64,000 nucleotides of DNA from Bolinopsis microptera (taxonomy: Eukaryota > Ctenophora > Tentaculata > Lobata > Bolinopsidae): assembly GCF_026151205.1 (NCBI RefSeq), contig NC_087074.1:5828001-5892000 (forward strand), written 5' to 3'. Positions 44,001 to 53,000 of this stretch are shown here, piece after piece (the first letter of the stretch is position 1; the number at the start of each line of letters is the position of its first letter). The translations under genes were made by a program, and so were the position numbers. The notes below the pieces were generated by a model, which saw only the letters and a list, made by a program, of their open reading frames with translations, had not been told where the DNA came from and made no database searches.

Positions 44001-47000
44001 TCCTAACCAGGGTAACGATGATATGAGACAGGACGCAGTGATGGAGCAAGTATTTAATGTATACTCCTCACCAGGGTAACGATGATATGAGACAGGACGC
44101 AGTGATGGAGCAAGTATTTAATGTATACTCCTCACCAGGGTAACGATGATATGAGACAGGACGCAGTGATGGAGCAAGTATTTAATGTATACTCCTCACC
44201 AGGGTAACGATGATATGAGACAGGACGCAGTGATGGAGCAAGTATTTAATGTATACTCCTCACCAGGGTAACGATGATATGAGACAGGACGCAGTGATGG
44301 AGCAAGTATTTAATGTATACTCCTAACCAGGGTAACGATGATATGAGACAGGACGCAGTGATGGAGCAAGTATTTAATGTATACTCCTCACCAGGGTAAC
44401 GATGATATGAGACAGGACGCAGTGATGGAGCAAGTATTTAATGTATACTCCTCACCAGGGTAACGATGATATGAGACAGGACGCAGTGATGGAGCAAGTA
44501 TTTAATGTATACTCCTCACCAGGGTAACGATGATATGAGACAGGACGCAGTGATGGAGCAAGTATTTAATGTATACTCCTCACCAGGGTAACGATGATAT
44601 GAGACAGGACGCAGTGATGGAGCAAGTATTTAATGTATACTCCTCACCAGGGTAACGATGATATGAGACAGGACGCAGTGATGGAGCAAGTATTTAATGT
44701 ATACTCCTCACCAGGGTAACGATGATATGAGACAGGACGCAGTGATGGAGCAAGTATTTAATGTATACTCCTCACCAGGGTAACGATGATATGAGACAGG
44801 ACGCAGTGATGGAGCAAGTATTTAATGTATACTCCTCACCAGGGTAACGATGATATGAGACAGGACGCAGTGATGGAGCAAGTATTTAATGTATACTCCT
44901 AACCAGGGTAACGATGATATGAGACAGGACGCAGTGATGGAGCAAGTATTTAATGTATACTCCTAACCAGGGTAACGATGATATGAGACAGGACGCAGTG
45001 ATGGAGCAAGTATTTAATGTATACTCCTCACCAGGGTAACGATGATATGAGACAGGACGCAGTGATGGAGCAAGTATTTAATGTATACTCCTCACCAGGG
45101 TAACGATGATATGAGACAGGATGCAGTGATGGAGCAAGTATTTAATGTATACTCCTCACCAGGGTAACGATGATATGAAACAGGACGCACTGATGGAGCA
45201 AGTATTTAATGTATACTCCTCACCAGGGTAACGATGATATGAGACAGGACGCAGTGATGGAGCAGGTATTTAATGTATACTCCTAACCAGGGTAACGATG
45301 ATATGAGACAGGACGCAGTGATGGAGCAAGTATTTAATGTATACTCCTCACCAGGGTAACGATGATATGAGACAGGACGCAGTGATGGAGCAAGTATTTA
45401 ATGTATACTCCTCACCAGGGTAACGATGATATGACACAGGGCGCAGTGATGGAGCAAGTATTTAATGTATAGTCCTCGCCAGGGTAACGATGATATGAGA
45501 CAGGACGCAGTGATGGAGCAAGTAATTAATATATACTCCTCACCAGGGTAACGATGATATGAGACAGGACGCAGTGATGGAGCAAGTATTTAATGTATAC
45601 TCCTCACCAGGGTAACGATGATATGAGACAGGACGCAGTGATGGAGCAAGTATTTAATGTATACTCCTCACCAGGGTAACGATGATATGAGACAGGATGC
45701 AGTGATGGAGCAAGTATTTAATGTATACTCCTCACCAGGGTAACGATGATATGAAACAGGACGCACTGATGGAGCAAGTATTTAATGTATACTCCTCACC
45801 AGGGTAACGATGATATGAGACAGGACGCAGTGATGGAGCAGGTATTTAATGTATACTCCTAACCAGGGTAACGATGATATGAGACAGGACGCAGTGATGG
45901 AGCAAGTATTTAATGTATACTCCTCACCAGGGTAACGATGATATGAGACAGGACGCAGTGATGGAGCAAGTATTTAATGTATACTCCTCACCAGGGTAAC
46001 GATGATATGACACAGGGCGCAGTGATGGAGCAAGTATTTAATGTATAGTCCTCGCCAGGGTAACGATGATATGAGACAGGACGCAGTGATGGAGCAAGTA
46101 ATTAATATATACTCCTCACCAGGGTAACGATGATATGAGACAGGACGCAGTGATGGAGCAGGTATTTAATGTAGCAAACCAGCTCCTCTCCAAGAACCAG
46201 CTGACTCACCATCTCAGTATGAGAACCTACAAGGTTTGTGATTAACATAAACTGTGTTCTGATGAGAGTTGAAACTAGGAACCGACCGGATTGGGGTTTT
46301 GGCTGCCGGACCGGATTCAGCCGGATTTGGATCTCAAATCCGGCAAGCCGGATTTTGCCGGACCGGAACCGGTGGTTTCAGAGTGAAATAAAAGGCAGCC
46401 GGATTTTGCCGGATGTTGCCGGAAAATTTCCTTCCTTTCCACGCCTAATCTTCATCGAGCACTTCTTGCAGCTTGCATAAGGGATCCCATTTTCTTCTGA
46501 GTAGAACAACCAGACGGACGATGTTTTAGATTTACTACTACTCGACTCGACTTAGGGCGGCTTCAACGTCCGAACAGATATAGTTTTTTTACAAATCTTC
46601 CTATCTACTACTAGACATTGCTTAAACAAGCAGTACGTAGCAGACACAATGTAACACGAGTAGACACGAGACACGACACTAGACGAGTAATAATCAGAAA
46701 TGATATCTAATTGGCATATGCTGCCAGACCCCGGCCCTGATTGAGCGCGTTTGTGCGAATTCCCTTTTTTTCATGCAAGTCTGAGTATCATTGGGTCACG
46801 TGACTTACAACCAGAGGTGCTTAATAAGGTTGTTCATAAGCAGGCACTGTCTAGTACAGTACTAATCACCGTCTGGCGTCTAGAGCTGAGTCACATGATT
46901 GCAGTAATGAGCTAATTAAACCCTGAACACGTGAATTTAATATTTCGTATTTCATAATCAGAAGATTAAATACTGCCAATTTTGCGATTATAGCCGGGGG

Positions 47001-50000
47001 CTAGCCCAGGGAGGTGGCCCAAAATATTTTCCGGTTTTTTCTAAGTCCGCACCTACCCCTCGATACACTATTCTGTATTCTGGACTCAAGGTTTCCCCCG
47101 GTAATGCGATCTCGGAAGGCAGGCCTCCCCTTTGCAACACGAGCTCGGAAGCGGGAGCTCTCGATACAGGAGGTACGTCTCGAGAACGACTCGGACCGAA
47201 AACTTTTAAGTTAAAATTTTTCGAAGTTTTTCTGAAAACCAATTTTTTCCACGATTCAGGCTACCCTGTTCATTATTAGCCGAAAATATTTTTTCGGTTT
47301 TTCGAAGTCCTCACCTACCCCTCGATACACAATTTTGGACTCGAGGTTTCCCCTGGTAATGTGATCACGGAAGGCAGGCCTCCCCTTTGCAACACGAGCT
47401 CGGAAGCGGGAGCTCTCGATACAGGAGGTACGTCTCGAGAACGACTCGGACCGAAAAACTTCTAAGTCAAAATTTTTAAAAGTTTTTCTGAAAACCACTT
47501 TTTTCCACGATTCAGGCTACCCTGTTCATTATTAGCCGAAAATATTTTTTTGGTTTTTCGAAGTCCGCACCTACCCATCGATACACAATTCTGGACTCGA
47601 GGTTTCCCCCGGTAATGTGATCTTGGAAGGCAGGCCTCCCCTTTGCAACACGAGCTCGGAAGCGGGAGCTCTCGATACAGGAGGTACGTCTCGAGAACGA
47701 CTCCAGACTCGGACCGAAAAACTTCTAAGTCAAAATTTTTTAAAAGTTTTTCTTAAAACCACTTTTTTTTCCACGATTCAGGCTACCCTGTTCATTATTA
47801 GCCGAAAATATTTTTTTGATTTTTTTTTCGGTAAAAAAAACTGAAATCCGGCAAAAATCCGGCAAATTTTTTTCCAGCCGGAGCCGGAACCGGAACCGGA
47901 TTTTGAAGCCGGTCGGTTCCTAGTTGAAACATTACAAATGTTTGACGCAATTGTATGGAATATTAAGTGTGTTAATTAAAATGAACAGTGATAGCTCCTG
48001 GTAATCGTCCGATGGTATTTTAAATATATTAAAGCTCACAATCCGTAAAATGGCTTCACATTATCACGTCCTATCAACTTATGTCCACCCAGGTGCTACC
48101 CTTGTCCCAAAGATCCGGTCTGGTCGAGTGGTGCGAGAACACCATACCTATTGGACTCTACCTAGTGGGCCGGGGCAGGGATGGGGCTCACCTCAAGTAT
48201 AGACCAAAAGATACCAAGAGCTCTGATGTACGAGCTATTTTAAAAGCTTGCAGGGACAAAAGCGAAGCTAAGCTTACCATGGTAAGTAAGGTTCTGTCTT
48301 TCAGTGTATGATTTCTATTTTGCTAGACATCTTAAACACTGCCCGTGTAACCCATGGCGCGGCTACCTCTCCTTTCTTTCAGATGTGTTTACTAAGCATT
48401 AATTAATTAATTAATTAATTAATTAATAACTAGTTAATAACTAATTAACTACTCGTCTCAGGAGTATAAACGGCAGTGTGAGAAGTTCAAGCCAGTGTTC
48501 CGGCACTATTTCTCTGAGAACTTCCAGAACCCAACGGAGTGGTACAAACAGAAGTGTAACTATACCTACAGTCTTGCTACTACCAGTATCGGTAAGTAAA
48601 CAGAAGTGTAACTATACTTACAGTCTTGCTACTACCAGTATCGGTAAGTAAACAGAAATGTAACTATACTTACAGTCTCGCTACTACCAGTATCGGTAAG
48701 TAAACAGAAGTGTAACTATACCTATAGTCTCGCTACCACCAGTATTGGTAAGTAAACAGAAGTATAACTATACTTACAGTCTTGTTACTACCAGTATCGG
48801 TAAGTAAACAGAAGTGTAACTATACTTACAGTCTTGCTACTACCAGTATCGGTAAGTAAACAGAAGTGTAACTATACTTACAGTCTTGCTACTACCAGTA
48901 TCGGTAAGTAAACAGAAGTGTAACTATACTTACAGTCTTGCTACTACCAGTATCGGTAAGTAAACAGAAATGTAACTATACTTACAGTCTCGCTACTACC
49001 AGTATCGGTAAGTAAACAGAAGTGTAACTATACCTACAGTCTTGCTACTACCAGTATCGGTAAGTAAACAGAAGTGTAACTATACTTACAGTCTCGCTAC
49101 TACCAGTATCGGTAAGTAAACAGAAGTGTAACTATACCTACAGTCTTGCTACTACCAGTATCGGTAAGTAAACAGAAGTGTAACTATACCTACAGTCTTG
49201 CTACTACCAGTATCGGTAAGTAAACAGAAGTGTAACTATACCTACAGTCTCGCTACTACCAGTATCGGTAAGTAAACAGAAGTGTAACTATACCTACAGT
49301 CTTGCTACTACCAGTATCGGTAAGTAAACAGAAGTGTAACTATACCTACAGTCTTGCTACTACCAGTATCGGTAAGTAAACAGAAGTGTAACTATACTTA
49401 CAGTCTTGCTACTACCAGTATCGGTAAGTAAACAGAAATGTAACTATACTTACAGTCTCGCTACTACCAGTATCGGTAAGTAAACAGAAGTGTAACTATA
49501 CCTATAGTCTCGCTACCACCAGTATTGGTAAGTAAACAGAAGTGTAACTATACTTACAGTCTTGTTACTACCAGTATCGGTAAGTAAACAGAAGTGTAAC
49601 TATACTTACAGTCTTGCTACTACCAGTATCGGTAAGTAAACAGAAGTGTAACTATACTTACAGTCTTGCTACTACCAGTATCGGTAAGTAAACAGAAGTG
49701 TAACTATACTTACAGTCTTGCTACTACCAGTATCGGTAAGTAAACAGAAGTGTAACTATACTTACAGTCTTGCTACTACCAGTATCGGTAAGTAAACAGA
49801 AATGTAACTATACTTACAGTCTTGCTACTACCAGTATCGGTAAGTAAACAGAAATGTAACTATACTTACAGTCTCGCTACTACCAGTATCGGTAAGTAAA
49901 CAGAAGTGTAACTATACCTACAGTCTTGCTACTACCAGTATCGGTAAGTAAACAGAAGTGTAACTATACTTACAGTCTTGCTACTACCAGTATCGGTAAG

Positions 50001-53000
50001 TAAACAGAAGTGTAACTATACTTACAGTCTTGCTACTACCAGTATCGGACATCGGTAAGTAAACAGAAGTGTAACTATACTTACAGTCTTGCTACTACCA
50101 GTATCGGTAAGTAAACAGAAGTGTAACTATACTTACAGTCTCGCTACTACCAGTATCGGTAAGTAAACAGAAGTGTAACTATACCTACAGTCTTGCTACT
50201 ACCAGTATCGGTAAGTAAACAGAAGTGTAACTATACTTACAGTCTCGCTACTACCAGTATCGGTAAGTAAACAGAAGTGTAACTATACCTACAGTCTTGC
50301 TACTACCAGTATCGGTAAGTAAACAGAAGTGTAACTATACCTACAGTCTTGCTACTACCAGTATCGGTAAGTAAACAGAAGTGTAACTATACCTACAGTC
50401 TCGCTACTACCAGTATCGGTAAGTAAACAGAAGTGTAACTATACTTACAGTCTTGTTACTACCAGTATCGGTAAGTAAACAGAAGTGTAACTATACTTAC
50501 AGTCTTGCTACTACCAGTATCGGTAAGTAAACAGAAGTGTAACTATACCTACAGTCTCGCTACTACCAGTATCGGTAAGTAAACAGAAGTGTAACTATAC
50601 CTACAGTCTTGCTACTACCAGTATCGGTAAGTAAACAGAAGTGTAACTATACCTACAGTCTTGCTACTACCAGTATCGGTAAGTAAACAGAAGTGTAACT
50701 ATACCTACAGTCTCGCTACTACCAGTATCGGTAAGTAAACAGAAGTGTAACTATACTTACAGTCTTGTTACTACCAGTATCGGTAAGTAAACAGAAGTGT
50801 AACTATACTTACAGTCTCGCTACTACCAGTATCGGTAAGTAAACAGAAGTGTAACTATACCTACAGTCTTGCTACCACCAGTATTGGTAAGTAAACAGAA
50901 GTGTAACTATACCTACAGTCTCGCTACTACCAGTATTGGTAAGTAAACAGAAGTGTAACTATACTTACAGTCTTGTTACTACCAGTATCGGTAAGTAAAC
51001 AGAAGTGTAACTATACTTACAGTCTTGCTACTACCAGTATCGGTAAGTAAACAGAAGTGTAACTATACTTACAGTCTTGCTACTACCAGTATTGGTAAGT
51101 AAACAGAAGTGTAACTAAACCTATAGTCTCGCTACTACCAGTATCGGTAAGTAAACAGAAGTGTAACTATACTTACAGTCTTGCTACTACCAGTATTGGT
51201 AAGTAAACAGAAGTGTAACTATACTTACAGTCTTGCTACTACCAGTATCGGTAAGTAAACAGAAGTGTAACTATACTTACAGTCTTGCTACTACCAGTAT
51301 CGGTAAGTAAACAGAAATGTAACTATACTTACAGTCTCGCTACTACCAGTATCGGTAAGTAAACAGAAGTGTAACTATACCTACAGTCTTGCTACTACCA
51401 GTATCGGTAAGTAAACAGAAGTGTAACTATACTTACAGTCTCGCTACTACCAGTGTCGGTAAGTAAACAGAAGTGTAACTATACCTACAGTCTCGCTACT
51501 ACCAGTATCGGTAAGTAAACAGAAGTGTAACTATACCTACAGTCTTGCTACTACCAGTATCGGTAAGTAAACAGAAGTGTAACTATACTTACAGTCTTGC
51601 TACTACCAGTATCGGTAAGTAAACAGAAGTGTAACTATACTTACAGTCTTGCTACTACCAGTATCGGTAAGTAAACAGAAGTGTAACTATACTTACAGTC
51701 TTGCTACTACCAGTATCGGTAAGTAAACAGAAGTGTAACTATACTTACAGTCTCGCTACTACCAGTATCGGTAAGTAAACAGAAGTGTAACTATACCTAC
51801 AGTCTTGCTACTACCAGTATTGGTAAGTAAACAGAAGTGTAACTATACTCACAGTCTTGCTACTACCAGTATCGGCAAGTAAACAGAAGTGTAACTATAC
51901 CTACAGTCTTGCTACTACCAGTATCGGTAAGTAAACAGAAGTGTAACTATACTTACAGTCTCGCTACTACCAGTATCGGTAAGTAAACAGAAGTGTAACT
52001 ATACTTACAGTCTTGCTACTACCAGTATCGGTAATTAAACAGAAATGTAACTATACTTACAGTCTCGCTACTACCAGTATTGGTAAGTAAACAGAAGTGT
52101 AACTATACTTACAGTCTCGCTACTACCAGTATTGGTAAGTCTAGACTCTATAGCATGTGATCATGTGGACTCTTTTTTTCGGCCATTCTATTGGGGCCGT
52201 GTAAGGTCAGGAGTGATCTCTGCACTGTATCTTCTGGTGATATCTCAATAAATATGATAAAAAATGTAGCTTTATACACTGTACAGTTCCTAACTATTTC
52301 CAACTTATTCGAATCATCTTCAGTGGGCCACATAGTGGGTCTTGGTGACAGACACGTCCAGAACATTCTCATCGACAAGGCTACCTCAGAACTCATCCAC
52401 ATCGACTTGGGGGTCGCTTTCGATCAGGTTTTACATTTTGACATGAATTCGTATTTCTATCTATTCTTTAGTTGTTGTGAATTGTGAATAATCACTTTTT
52501 ATACTTGTATACTCCTCTCCCATCAAGTTACACTAACTGCCTATATCTGAGATTTGAAGTTTTCCTTGATTAATTTCTGTAAGATAATTCTACTTAAACT
52601 GACGAGTTATCTTTGGCACAGGGCCAGCTGTTGCACATACCGGAGAAAGTTCCCTTCAGACTAACACGTGACCTAGTTGACGGACTAGGTATAACTGGTA
52701 CAGAAGGGACCTTCAGAAGATCTTGTGAGCATGTAATGCGGGTCCTGAAGGTTAGTTGAATTGTTAAATAGATAGTTTGAGGAGGCCACCTGGTATGCAT
52801 GCTCTCAATCTAAATTGACTTTTCAAGAGACTGCAGTTAACTTTATTGATATGATCGAACACGAATTATGAAGTGATATACTGTGAACGTGAACTTTCCT
52901 AGTAAATCATTTCATAATCCAGGAGAACAAGGAGCTGCTATTTGCTATAATTGAGGTGTTTATCCATGATCCTCTGTTTAACTGGTGTATCAACGACACC

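Noticed and set aside
46988-47844. Several frames of 75-84 residues in the hAT element
   Set aside because: They repeat with the 265-bp units and do not resemble a transposase.
39008-52140. CRISPR-like appearance of the long direct repeat arrays
   Set aside because: Units are head to tail without unique spacers, and they match the neighbouring ATM exons in an animal gene.
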